Positions 43,493-51,197 of a stretch of 64,000 bases of DNA are shown here, in pieces; positions within the stretch are counted from its first letter, which is position 1; every line of letters begins with the position of its first letter. Location: contig NZ_QJKD01000010.1 in NCBI RefSeq assembly GCF_003201875.1, positions 186,001 through 250,000 on the forward strand, written 5' to 3'. The position numbers and the translations under genes were made by a program. Source of the DNA: Hungatella effluvii. Lineage in GTDB: Bacteria; Bacillota; Clostridia; Lachnospirales; Lachnospiraceae. The notes under the pieces are model-generated. The model worked only from the letters and a program-made list of their open reading frames with translations. It ran no database searches and had not been told where the DNA came from.

Positions 43493-44038
43493 TCAATAAT
43501 CACCATTTTTCAGCAGGGCCTTCATATAGGCGAAGGTCCGATCTTCTCCATGTTCCTTCAGCATCAGAAGGAGTTCCTCCAGCAGCTTAGCCGTCTCCGG
43601 CGCTATAACCATATACTTCTTCGCATGGCTGTAGTACTCCCAGGGGGATGCATCCGTGTAGTCCTTCCCCTTATATGTTTTGGAAGCCGCGATCCGGTCC
43701 ATCATCATCTCGATGACGTACTTAAGCGGCATCTTATGGCCAGCCAGTCCCTTCGACATATCCGTCGTAAAGTCGATCCAGTATTCGTAATGATGTTTAT
43801 TCCTCCCCTTGTGGTGAAGCCACGCCTTCGAAAAGCCCTTCTCCTCCCTTTCTGCAGCGTTGGGACTCCTCGTCCCCTGATAATAAATCACCCCTGGAAT
43901 AAACTCTTCCAGACCGTATTTCGACAGATCATGAAGGAGTCCCTGTTTATAAAGCCCTACCCGGAAACAATTCTTCATGACTCTGAATTTATGCACCGTT
44001 ATCGTATGAAAATGTCCCCAAAGATTATGTAACGTCAT
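43493..44038 (-). CDS. DUF5662-like protein
   Basis: A 181-residue soluble protein. GLYKQGLLHDLSKYGLEEFI, GFSKAWLHHKGRNKHHYEYW and MPLKYVIEMMMDRIAASKTY contain His/Asp clusters (HDLSK, HHKGRNKHHYEYW) that resemble a degenerate HD-type metal site. I recognise it as the DUF5662 group found in Clostridia; no function is known. GGAGG lies 5 nt before the ATG at 44038. It is followed closely by the AraC regulator. Confidence 0.7.
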   Translation of the reverse strand: MTLHNLWGHFHTITVHKFRVMKNCFRVGLYKQGLLHDLSKYGLEEFIPGVIYYQGTRSPNAAEREEKGFSKAWLHHKGRNKHHYEYWIDFTTDMSKGLAGHKMPLKYVIEMMMDRIAASKTYKGKDYTDASPWEYYSHAKKYMVIAPETAKLLEELLLMLKEHGEDRTFAYMKALLKNGDY

Positions 44039-44134
44039 AGCCGCCTCCATCTGTTCTTAAAAGCGCAGAATACGCTTCAAATCGTTCCCATTTTACCACA
44101 CTTTTCCCACTCAGTGCCACTATAATTTTCTTTC

Positions 44135-44163
44135 TTGACACCTTTCCCAAACTATGCTATTCT
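44135..44163 (+). promoter_or_regulatory. Promoter of the cold-shock gene
   Basis: Consensus TTGACA (44135-44140) and TATTCT (44158-44163), spacer 17 bp. The transcript would have a leader of about 60 nt, short for a cold-shock mRNA. Confidence 0.8.
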
Positions 44164-44230
44164 TAGGGAAGTTGCAGAGATGCTGCAGCTCAATATACTA
44201 TAATTTTTTATTCATTTTGGAGGTATCACA

Positions 44231-44428
44231 ATGAAAGGTACAGTTAAGTGGTTTAACAACCAAAAAGGTTACGGATTTATTTCCGACGAGCAGGGTAACG
44301 ACGTATTCGTGCACTACTCAGGTCTGAACATGGATGGCTTCAAATCTTTAGACGAAGGCGCCAGCGTAGAATTCGACGTAGTCGATGGCGCTAAGGGACC
44401 TCAGGCAGTAAACGTTACCAAATTTTAA
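44231..44428 (+). CDS. CspA-family cold-shock protein
   Basis: A 65-residue single OB-fold nucleic-acid chaperone. KGTVKWFNNQKGYGFI holds RNP1 (KGYGFI) and DVFVHYSGL holds RNP2, both intact. TTGGAGG lies 7 nt upstream of the ATG. It binds single-stranded RNA and is typically abundant. It is a single-gene unit ended by the hairpin at 44554. Confidence 0.97.
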   Translation: MKGTVKWFNNQKGYGFISDEQGNDVFVHYSGLNMDGFKSLDEGASVEFDVVDGAKGPQAVNVTKF

Positions 44429-44460
44429 TCATTGACTTAACGATGTACCTTTTTCAAAAT

Positions 44461-44499
44461 GTGACCGCCACTGCGAATTTCCCATGCGTGGATTGAAAT
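44461..44499 (+). repeat. Second orphan CRISPR-repeat-like sequence
   Basis: Begins GTGACCGCC and ends GCGTGGATTGAAAT, the typical 3' end of type I-C repeats. The internal stem is poor. There is a single unit with no spacers and no cas genes. It shares GTGGATTGAAATAAA with the element at 997-1038. It sits in the 3' untranslated region of the cold-shock gene. Confidence 0.4.
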
Positions 44500-44553
44500 A
44501 AATAAACAAACAGCACAAAGGAAGAAGTACGATTGTTTTACATGATTACAGAC

Positions 44554-44583
44554 AGAGCCACCCGGTTTCGGATGGCTCTTTTT
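44554..44583 (+). terminator. Intrinsic terminator of the cold-shock gene
   Basis: AGAGCCA...CCG with CGG...TGGCTCT, loop GTTT, followed by TTTTT. It may also end the Hsp33 transcript arriving from the right. Confidence 0.85.
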
Positions 44584-44614
44584 GATTGCATAGAGAAGAT
44601 CGCTCTATGAAACC

Positions 44615-45496
44615 CTATCTCACCGCGCGGTCGCGGATATCCGTCAGTTCTTCCACGGAGAAATTGTAATGCCTGTTGCAAAAATGGCAGTTCACCTCGA
44701 TGCTCTCGCCCTCATCGATCATTTCATTTAATTCTTTCTTTCCAATGCTGATTAATGCTTTCTCCACACGTTCTTTCGTACAGTTGCAGGTAAATTCCGC
44801 CGGAACCTTATCCATGATTTCAAGGCCAAACTCCCCTAATATATGATCCAGAATCATCTCCGGGGTATTTCCCTCATCCAGCAGCGAAGTAATGGAGGTG
44901 ATCCCGCCCAGCTTCTTTTCCAGCTTATCGATCATCTCGTCCGACGCGCCCGGCAGAAGCTGAATGATAAAGCCTCCCGCCTGTCTCACCGTATTGTCCT
45001 TATTCATCAGGACTCCCAGTGCAACAGAGGATGGAGTCTGCTCCGACGTAGCATAGTAATAGGTTAAATCTTCCGCAATCTCTCCGCCGACCAGAATTGT
45101 CTGACCTACATAAGGTTCCTTTAAGCCGATATCCTTAATCACGCTTAAAACGCCCTCTCCCACGGCTCCGCCCACATCCAGCTTGCCGTTCTCATTAGGC
45201 GGCAGCATGACGCCCGGATTAAAGGCATAGCCTTTTACATTGCCCTTAGAGTCCGCGGTCACAGTCAGGCCTTCGATCGGGCCGCTCCCCTGCACCTTAA
45301 GGGTCAGTAAATCGTCATCGCCCTTCATCATAACCCCCATCATGGCTCCCGCCGTTAAAAGGCGTCCTAATGCTGCTGTGGCCACAGGGCTAGTATTATG
45401 GGCAGCCCTTGCATGTTCCACCAGTTCTCTTGTTGTAGCCGCAAATGCACGGACCTGATGGTCTCCGGCTGTGGCTCGTACAATATAATCCGTCAT
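44615..45496 (-). CDS. hslO: Redox-regulated chaperone Hsp33
   Basis: A 293-residue Hsp33. The N-terminal YIVRATAGDHQVRAFAATT and the mid-domain DLLTLKVQGSGPIEGLTV are typical. The zinc site is complete: FTCNCTKERV and VNCHFCNRHYNF give CxC and CxxC. Oxidation of these cysteines turns on holdase activity in the cytosol. Its ATG overlaps the TGA of the upstream methyltransferase gene (ATGA), so the two are coupled. Confidence 0.97.
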   Translation of the reverse strand: MTDYIVRATAGDHQVRAFAATTRELVEHARAAHNTSPVATAALGRLLTAGAMMGVMMKGDDDLLTLKVQGSGPIEGLTVTADSKGNVKGYAFNPGVMLPPNENGKLDVGGAVGEGVLSVIKDIGLKEPYVGQTILVGGEIAEDLTYYYATSEQTPSSVALGVLMNKDNTVRQAGGFIIQLLPGASDEMIDKLEKKLGGITSITSLLDEGNTPEMILDHILGEFGLEIMDKVPAEFTCNCTKERVEKALISIGKKELNEMIDEGESIEVNCHFCNRHYNFSVEELTDIRDRAVR

Positions 45497-46260
45497 CGTT
45501 CTTCCTCTTTCTTTCCGCGTTCCCTGGCAACGACGTAGATACGCTCACTGTCCTCCCTTATGGGATTCTCCGTAAATGCGTCATAAGCCGCCACAAAGTC
45601 CATTCCCGCCTCGCTAAGTGCCATTTTCACCGTGTCCAGAGAATAAGCTTTCTGATAGTGAGTTTCCACATACTTCCGGTAGAGATCGTCCTCCATCCGG
45701 ATAAACAGGGCTAAATCGTATTCATTGACCATGGTGTCCTGATCGTAATAATTCTCCCAGATGAAGCTGCTCTCCTCCCGGTCTTCCGCAATGGTAGATT
45801 CCCTAAGCACATTTTCATACTTATAGATTGTGTTTAAATCAAAAATAAAAATACCTTCCGGATCCAGGTAATTGTTAACAAGAGAAAATACCTCCACCAG
45901 ATCATCGTATTCCAGGATATAGTTCATGCAGTCGCAGATGCTGACCACGGCTGCCACCGTGCCGTACAGCTCGAAATCCCGCATATCCTGAAGCAGATAT
46001 AGAATATCACGCCCGGAGGCGGCGCGCTTATCCATGGCGATCTGAAGCATGTCCTCGGAATTGTCGACACCGATCATGTCGTAGCCTTTCTCAGACAGAA
46101 GCTCCGTCACACTTCCCGTTCCGCATCCCAGATCCAGGACCAGGCCGTCTTCTACGCCGTATTTCTTTAAAAGTCCGGTTAGATACCGGCACCATTCTCC
46201 ATATGGAATATTGTCCATAAAGGTATCGTACACCTCTGCAAATCCGGTATAGGCCTCCAT
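45493..46260 (-). CDS. Class I SAM-dependent methyltransferase
   Basis: A 255-residue methyltransferase. GLVLDLGCGTGSVTELL is motif I, MIGVDNSEDML motif II and AVVSICDCMNYI the later strand. The substrate is unknown. The ATG at 46260 is 8 nt after AGGAGG; the ATG two codons earlier is too close. It is coupled to hslO downstream. Confidence 0.9.
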   Translation of the reverse strand: MEAYTGFAEVYDTFMDNIPYGEWCRYLTGLLKKYGVEDGLVLDLGCGTGSVTELLSEKGYDMIGVDNSEDMLQIAMDKRAASGRDILYLLQDMRDFELYGTVAAVVSICDCMNYILEYDDLVEVFSLVNNYLDPEGIFIFDLNTIYKYENVLRESTIAEDREESSFIWENYYDQDTMVNEYDLALFIRMEDDLYRKYVETHYQKAYSLDTVKMALSEAGMDFVAAYDAFTENPIREDSERIYVVARERGKKEEER

Positions 46261-46280
46261 CTGCATCTCCTCCTCTTAAC

Positions 46281-46313
46281 AATCAAATACCCCGCACATA
46301 ACATGCAGGGTAT
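46281..46313 (-). terminator. Hairpin terminator of the SEC-C gene
   Basis: ATACCC...GCA pairing with TGC...GGGTAT, followed on the minus strand by TTGATTG. It lies between the SEC-C stop codon and the methyltransferase start. Confidence 0.55.
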
Positions 46314-46325
46314 CAGTTTGCGTTA

Positions 46326-46835
46326 CTATGCGTTCTTTCCGCAGCACTTCTTATACTTCTTGCCGCTTCCACACGGACATGGATCATTTCTTCCGATCTT
46401 CGGCCCCTTTACAATGGTTCCGGAAGCTTTCTGCTTCTTGTACAGCTCTTTCTTCTTCTCTTCCGGAAGAAGCTGCTCCCACTGAGGAAGACCGTAAAGC
46501 CATTCCGCTTTCGCCTCTACCATGTTGTAATATAACTTTTCCGGATCGATCTCGATCTTTACAACAGTATCCTCGTCCATGGTGTCGATCGGATTCTCAT
46601 ATCCCTTTAAGCTCTCATTGATACCATCTAAAAATCCTGTCATGGTCTGAACATCGGTACCGTACTTTTCAGCCAGTTCCTTCACAGTTCCTTCCACTAC
46701 AGTCTCCGGCGCGGAGAGAATCTGCTCATAGATGCCTTTCTCCACTACGAAGTAATTAGACCATAACTCTTCCCTTGCTTTATCATCCAGCCCATCGCCA
46801 TACGCCAGGGTTCTCCAATTTTCTAAAATAGTCAT
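46326..46835 (-). CDS. SEC-C zinc-motif protein
   Basis: A 169-residue protein whose C-terminus RNDPCPCGSGKKYKKCCG is the SEC-C zinc-binding motif (CxCx8CC), also found at the end of SecA. The N-terminal 130 residues are helical and acidic, without a recognised domain. AAGGATGG precedes the ATG. SEC-C proteins are often linked to secretion or ribosome contacts, but nothing here proves a role. Confidence 0.85.
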   Translation of the reverse strand: MTILENWRTLAYGDGLDDKAREELWSNYFVVEKGIYEQILSAPETVVEGTVKELAEKYGTDVQTMTGFLDGINESLKGYENPIDTMDEDTVVKIEIDPEKLYYNMVEAKAEWLYGLPQWEQLLPEEKKKELYKKQKASGTIVKGPKIGRNDPCPCGSGKKYKKCCGKNA

Positions 46836-46941
46836 CGCTCAACCATCCTTTTATCTCTTATTTCTGTAATACTCCATGAATCAGTATATAACAACTTTGA
46901 CAAATTTGCAAAACGTTTTTTGATTATTTGGACACGGAATC

Positions 46942-47042
46942 AAAAAAAAGTGCAGAAAGCTGCATAAACTCGAGGTTTTTCAGCCTTCCACACTAAAAAG
47001 GGGAGGATAAGTATTTCTTTTTCTTTTGTTGATAGTATTATA
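46942..47042 (-). ncRNA. C-rich small RNA candidate, copy 1
   Basis: On the minus strand: a putative -10 TATAAT (47037-47042), then AATACTTATCCTCCCC with a TTTTTA run (about 46995-47015), a long imperfect hairpin (46950-46993) and eight T. The segment AATACTTATCCTCCCCTTTTTAGTG recurs at 50560-50580 before another terminator hairpin. TCCTCCCC is complementary to Shine-Dalgarno sequences. It follows rpmA, so it could merely be that operon's terminator; the conserved C-rich block argues for an RNA. Confidence 0.45.
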
Positions 47043-47132
47043 ATTCCCATTCTGGATTTTTTTATACAGGGAGATACCAACTTTTTTTGAAAATGAAAGA
47101 ATCCCCATGCCAGGCACAGGGATTTTACTTTA

Positions 47133-47423
47133 TTATTCGCTGATTGTTCTTGGATAAACAGAAACCTGCTTTTTGTCTCTGCCTTTTCTTTCAAATCTGA
47201 CAACGCCATCCACGGTAGCGAACAGTGTATCATCTCCACCACGGCCTACGTTGATGCCTGGATGAATATGTGTACCACGCTGTCTGTAAAGAATGTTACC
47301 GGCTAAAACGAACTGGCCGTCCGCTCTCTTGGCGCCTAATCTCTTGGACTCGGAGTCTCTGCCGTTCTTTGTAGATCCAACACCTTTTTTATGTGCAAAA
47401 AATTGAAGATTCATATTTAACAT
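47133..47423 (-). CDS. rpmA: 50S ribosomal protein L27
   Basis: A 96-residue L27. The N-terminus MLNMNLQFFAHKKGVGSTKN has the Firmicutes extension, normally cut after FFA by the cysteine protease Prp so that HKKG becomes mature. The GGGGGA site lies upstream of the ATG at 47423. It is 16 nt downstream of rplU; the Prp gene that usually lies between them in Firmicutes is absent here. Confidence 0.98.
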   Translation of the reverse strand: MLNMNLQFFAHKKGVGSTKNGRDSESKRLGAKRADGQFVLAGNILYRQRGTHIHPGINVGRGGDDTLFATVDGVVRFERKGRDKKQVSVYPRTISE

Positions 47424-47439
47424 TTGTCAGTCCCCCTTA

Positions 47440-47748
47440 TTAAGCGTTGATCTTATCGATCTTGATCTGTGTATAAGCCTGTCTGTGACCATTCTTCTTA
47501 TGATAGCCGGATTTTCTCTTATACTTGTAAACGATGACCTTTTTTGCTTTGCCTTCCTTTACAACAGTACCCGTTACAGTAGCTCCTGCTACGGTAGGGC
47601 ATCCAACTGCCAGTTCTCCGTTGTTCACAACCAGAATCTGATCAAATGTTACTGTTTCTCCTGCTTCGACACCAAGCTTTTCAACCTTGATTGTGTCACC
47701 TTCTGATACTTTGTACTGCTTGCCACCTGTTGCGATAATTGCGTACAT
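47440..47748 (-). CDS. rplU: 50S ribosomal protein L21
   Basis: A 102-residue L21: MYAIIATGGKQYKVSEGDTI at the start, and YKYKRKSGYHKKNGHRQAYT at the conserved rRNA-binding C-terminus. AGGAGG lies 7 nt before the ATG at 47748. It is first in the rplU-rpmA operon and probably autoregulated through the leader. Confidence 0.98.
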   Translation of the reverse strand: MYAIIATGGKQYKVSEGDTIKVEKLGVEAGETVTFDQILVVNNGELAVGCPTVAGATVTGTVVKEGKAKKVIVYKYKRKSGYHKKNGHRQAYTQIKIDKINA

Positions 47749-47751
47749 ATG

Positions 47752-47830
47752 GCACCTCCTGTTTTCTTTACTCGCCAATTTCGGTGGTCCGGGAAGTCGG
47801 ACGCTTAGGACCTCGTTGAGCGGCACATAC
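47752..47830 (-). ncRNA. Probable ribosomal protein L21 leader
   Basis: A leader of about 80 nt between the promoter and rplU with hairpin GTCCG/CGGAC and flanking CCTAAGCG and ACCACCGAAATTGGCGAG, resembling the L21 leader described in Firmicutes. Binding of L21 would repress translation. This is assigned from memory of the motif, not from a covariance search. Confidence 0.55.
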
Positions 47831-47836
47831 TTAGTT

Positions 47837-47865
47837 AGGATAGCATTATTTGGTTAATATGTCAA
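47837..47865 (-). promoter_or_regulatory. Promoter of rplU-rpmA
   Basis: TTGACA (47860-47865) and TATCCT (47837-47842) on the minus strand with a 17-bp spacer. Confidence 0.8.
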
Positions 47866-47874
47866 GAAAATTCC

Positions 47875-47913
47875 GACTGGTTTACATTCTATTATGACTG
47901 GTTTACATTCTAT
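47875..47913. repeat. Short direct repeat
   Basis: GACTGGTTTACATTCTAT occurs twice (47875-47892 and 47896-47913) with a 21-bp period, overlapping the VanZ stop codon. It looks like a local duplication. Confidence 0.8.
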
Positions 47914-48572
47914 CCCGGCAGATTTATTTTAAGTAATGTAAAAAACAGGACCACTGTCCCTAAAATTATAAGTGCGCAGCCACATTTACTGACAAAGTTC
48001 AGAATCTCTTTCATTCTGGACTGCCCTCTTAATCCGGGTATTGTAAGCCGGTAGATCGAATATCCCAAAAGTGTGCCCCATGTATTGTTGAACATATCAT
48101 CCAGTTCACACAGGCCTATCCTGAAAAAATACTGGGTTGCTTCGATTGCCACCGACAAAAAGAACCCAAATAAAACCGTCAGCAGAGAGAATTTAAAGAT
48201 CTTTCCATTCATTGGCAGAAGGTAGCCCAGCGGGATAAAAAGGGCAATATTCCCCAGTATATAAAACCAGTGTATCCTTGAGTGCCGTTCCCACGCATAC
48301 CTGACAGTCCAGAACAATTCCATATTGATCCTCGGTTCTGCTGTCTCCTTTCTGGCCAGCAGCGTGGCTGATAAGATTGTGAACAGCCAGAAAAGAAGCA
48401 ATTCTTTTTTGAGAACTCCTGCCGCTGTCTTCCTGCCAAAAAATAGTGCTGTGAAGCTTACGGTTACAACCATTGCCAGAATTACAAGCATCACAATGGT
48501 TTGAGCCCCCGGAAATGTGTACGGATTCCAGATGCTGTTCCATGGGATTAGGTTCGTGATGCTATTAAGCAT
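47910..48572 (-). CDS. VanZ-like family membrane protein
   Basis: A 220-residue protein with five to six hydrophobic spans. NIALFIPLGYLLP, then EATQYFFRIGLCELDDMFNN and TWGTLLGY are the VanZ-domain motifs. VanZ-like proteins influence teicoplanin tolerance in some species, but most have no proven role. The ATG at 48572 has AAGGAG 11 nt upstream, a rather long spacing. Confidence 0.85.
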   Translation of the reverse strand: MLNSITNLIPWNSIWNPYTFPGAQTIVMLVILAMVVTVSFTALFFGRKTAAGVLKKELLLFWLFTILSATLLARKETAEPRINMELFWTVRYAWERHSRIHWFYILGNIALFIPLGYLLPMNGKIFKFSLLTVLFGFFLSVAIEATQYFFRIGLCELDDMFNNTWGTLLGYSIYRLTIPGLRGQSRMKEILNFVSKCGCALIILGTVVLFFTLLKINLPG

Positions 48573-48719
48573 GTCTTCGTGGTCTCCTTTTCTGATAAAT
48601 GAATAGATATGAATTTTATTACTTCGCAATCATTCTATCATATCAAAACAAACTTTTTTTAAATTCCATTCATTATAACATATTTTCTCAAATTGAAAAC
48701 AACCTGTCAGATATTGAAA

Positions 48720-50429
48720 TTAGATACCTGGCTCTGAATGAACGGGGTTACTTGCTGCCTCCCCTTCATACACCCTGAAATCACACCGCCCCGCCCTTTT
48801 TACCTCATACAATGCGATATCCGCGTTGCGGTACAGCTCTTTGAAGTTCTCTCCATCCCTCGGATAAAAGACGACGCCCAGACTGCAGGAGACTTCTCCT
48901 TTTTCCGGGTACTTCCGCTTAAGCAGGTCACAAAGCTGAGCGATTCTGGGAATCACATCCTGCTCGGAGGTGATATCATTTAAGAAGACCATGAATTCAT
49001 CTCCGCCGATCCGGCCGCAGATGTCATTTCTTCTGAGGAAATGTTTCAGTATCCCGGCGGTCTCCTTGATGACCTGATCGCCGAACTGATGTCCGTAGCT
49101 GTCGTTCTGTTCTTTAAACTGGTCGATGTCCAGCATAATCAGTGCGTGACGTGCCGCTGGGCCGCTCTCCTCCAGTGCCTCTGTTACCCTGGTCATAAAG
49201 GTGTCGCGGTTTAAGACTCCTGTCATTCCATCGTGTTCCACCCGGCGCTGCAGCCTGAGCGTTTCCGTTTTCTCCTCGTCGATATCCAGCGTCATCATAA
49301 AAAGCCGGACGTCGTTATTATATGGGTCAGCAATCAGCTGGACGGTTGCACGGACCCAGTAAAGGCTTCCGTCATCCCTTTTTCTCAAGTAATCCATATT
49401 TCCGGAGGACTGCCCGTTATAATAGCGCAGCAGCAGTTTGTCTCTGTTAAAAAAATTATAGAATCTTGCCCGGTCTCCTTCAAATACGAACCGCTCTGCG
49501 ATGTAACGCACTGTCTCTGTGTATTTTTCAAATGGCCTGAGATAATCAGGGGGATCGTCCCCTGCCTCCACGGCGTCTTTTGTCAGATTATACTCATAAT
49601 AGCCGATGGTCTTGCCTTCCTGCGCCTTAAAATGCTGGCTCCATTTCTGATAAGTCAGTTCTTTCTCCCGCTGCTCCGTAATGTTCTCACTGGAAATAAT
49701 GGCGCGGCGGGGTCTCCCCTCGCTGTCGTAAATCATCGCAAATTTCGCGGAATACCATCCGGTGGTGCCATCTTTTTTCCTCTTTTTGACGACTGTCTGT
49801 CCCTTCGGCTTTCCCTGTATGATAGATTCGTAAAAATCAATATATTCCTGTCTGCTCTCCTCGTCGATGGTCCCCGACTCCACAATGCTGTACGGTGCGT
49901 TGTCTGCAACAACAGGTAAACCGAATTCTTCCGCGGTTGCCTCCGGCTGAAAAAGCCGTCTGTTCTCCACATCGAAAATATACATGTATTTATCCGTAAG
50001 TGCAAAGGCAGTTTTGCTCTCCTCCATGCTCATGCGGATCTCGTCTTCCATCCGTTTCCGGTCGGCAATATCCATCAGGGAACAGAGTACGCTCCCGGGT
50101 ATATTCGGGTCGCAGGTGCACTGGACCAGCAGCCACAAAATTTTTCCCGTACTATGTACCCCCCGGTATTCCATCTGAAACTTTGTCTTGCCGCGCGCGA
50201 CCTGATCCAAAAGTTTTTTATGGATCATCTGAAAATCCGCTTCCGGCAGAATAAATCTGGCATTTGTAAATCCCTTTTCTTCTGCATCCTGCGAAGTATA
50301 GCCATAGATATCATAGTAAAACTGGTTCGCATACAAAATTGTCAGATCATCATCCAGTGCCACCTGGCAAATACCACATGGTACCAGGTCCAGTATGTTC
50401 TTGTAGTGCTCCAATATCGATCCTTCCAT
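48720..50429 (-). CDS. PAS-domain diguanylate cyclase
   Basis: A 569-residue signalling protein with two PAS-like sensors (LVPCGICQVALDDDLTILYA at about residue 15, and a second around residue 140 with KKRKKDGTTGWYSAKF) plus a further PAS-like region, then a GGDEF domain from about residue 400. GRIGGDEFMVFL is an intact active site, so cyclic di-GMP synthesis is expected; the nearby RxxD inhibitory motif is not obvious. No transmembrane helix is seen. The start at 50429 follows AAAGGCGG. Confidence 0.9.
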   Translation of the reverse strand: MEGSILEHYKNILDLVPCGICQVALDDDLTILYANQFYYDIYGYTSQDAEEKGFTNARFILPEADFQMIHKKLLDQVARGKTKFQMEYRGVHSTGKILWLLVQCTCDPNIPGSVLCSLMDIADRKRMEDEIRMSMEESKTAFALTDKYMYIFDVENRRLFQPEATAEEFGLPVVADNAPYSIVESGTIDEESRQEYIDFYESIIQGKPKGQTVVKKRKKDGTTGWYSAKFAMIYDSEGRPRRAIISSENITEQREKELTYQKWSQHFKAQEGKTIGYYEYNLTKDAVEAGDDPPDYLRPFEKYTETVRYIAERFVFEGDRARFYNFFNRDKLLLRYYNGQSSGNMDYLRKRDDGSLYWVRATVQLIADPYNNDVRLFMMTLDIDEEKTETLRLQRRVEHDGMTGVLNRDTFMTRVTEALEESGPAARHALIMLDIDQFKEQNDSYGHQFGDQVIKETAGILKHFLRRNDICGRIGGDEFMVFLNDITSEQDVIPRIAQLCDLLKRKYPEKGEVSCSLGVVFYPRDGENFKELYRNADIALYEVKRAGRCDFRVYEGEAASNPVHSEPGI

Positions 50430-50511
50430 ATGTCTGCCGCCTTTCCTATCCGATGTCCGCATCTTGTTTCATTATATCCTCTTGAAGGATAACTGTACAG
50501 CCGGATTTCAT

Positions 50512-50612
50512 AAAAAATGCGGAAGCCCTGTAAACCTTACGTTTTCTGGCTTCCGCACTAAAAAGGGGAGGATAAGTATTCACTCATCTTTGGTATACTC
50601 CTATTTTAAACC
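50512..50612 (-). ncRNA. C-rich small RNA candidate, copy 2
   Basis: On the minus strand: a candidate promoter (GTATA at 50626-50630, then GG and TAAAAT near 50603-50612), AATACTTATCCTCCCC (about 50565-50580) with TTTTTAGTG, hairpin GCGGAAGCC/GGCTTCCGC (50518-50557) and six T. It is a sequence relative of 46942-47042. It lies between two minus-strand genes and would give an RNA of roughly 85 nt. Confidence 0.5.
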
Positions 50613-50639
50613 AAAGAGAGATTTTTATACACTTCCCGA

Positions 50640-51134
50640 TTAAATTATTTCTGTTTTTATTTTTTCGTACCGTTTTTTATCAGTGTCATTTAAATTTTTT
50701 AAAAGGCCCCCCAGATAGATGCGGTCGAGGTTTAACTTCGCCTTCCATTTCTGACCGTCGGGCTCCAGCGCCTTTTTCTCCAGCGCTTCCATCTCTTCCT
50801 GACACTTCCTGATCCGGGCTTCCAGCCCCGATACACTCGGCCCTTTCATAATAACCGGAAGATCCAGCGTCCTTGTCAAAAATTCCTGCATGGCCGTTTC
50901 CGCCGTCTCATCATCCCTGAAAACCCGCCGGAAAAGTTCCCGGCACCCGCGGTAAAAATCTTCCTGTTCCGAGTCTTCGTCTCCGCCGCCGCTTACCAGG
51001 AATCCGTGGTCAGAGGGGATCAGGCACACAGCTCCTTCCCGGACAGTCTCCAACGAATAGGCCGTCTCCTCAATCCCATGTTTTTCCATGATCCCGCGGA
51101 CAAGATCGTATAAATACCATCTTAATTCATCCAT
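50640..51134 (-). CDS. Hypothetical protein
   Basis: A 164-residue, mainly helical, acidic protein that I do not recognise. LRWYLYDLVRGIMEKHGI opens it, a Gly/Asp-rich loop (GGGDEDSEQED) is in the middle, and a charged C-terminal helix ends with NDTDKKRYEKIKTEII. No transmembrane or signal sequence. GGGGGAG stands 5 nt before the ATG at 51134, supporting real translation. It lies downstream of a MATE gene on the same strand. Confidence 0.65.
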   Translation of the reverse strand: MDELRWYLYDLVRGIMEKHGIEETAYSLETVREGAVCLIPSDHGFLVSGGGDEDSEQEDFYRGCRELFRRVFRDDETAETAMQEFLTRTLDLPVIMKGPSVSGLEARIRKCQEEMEALEKKALEPDGQKWKAKLNLDRIYLGGLLKNLNDTDKKRYEKIKTEII

Positions 51135-51197
51135 ATCGCTCCCCCTCGAACTCAACCGTTATTTCGCGTATTATTCCCGATTCTTATAATCCCTCTA

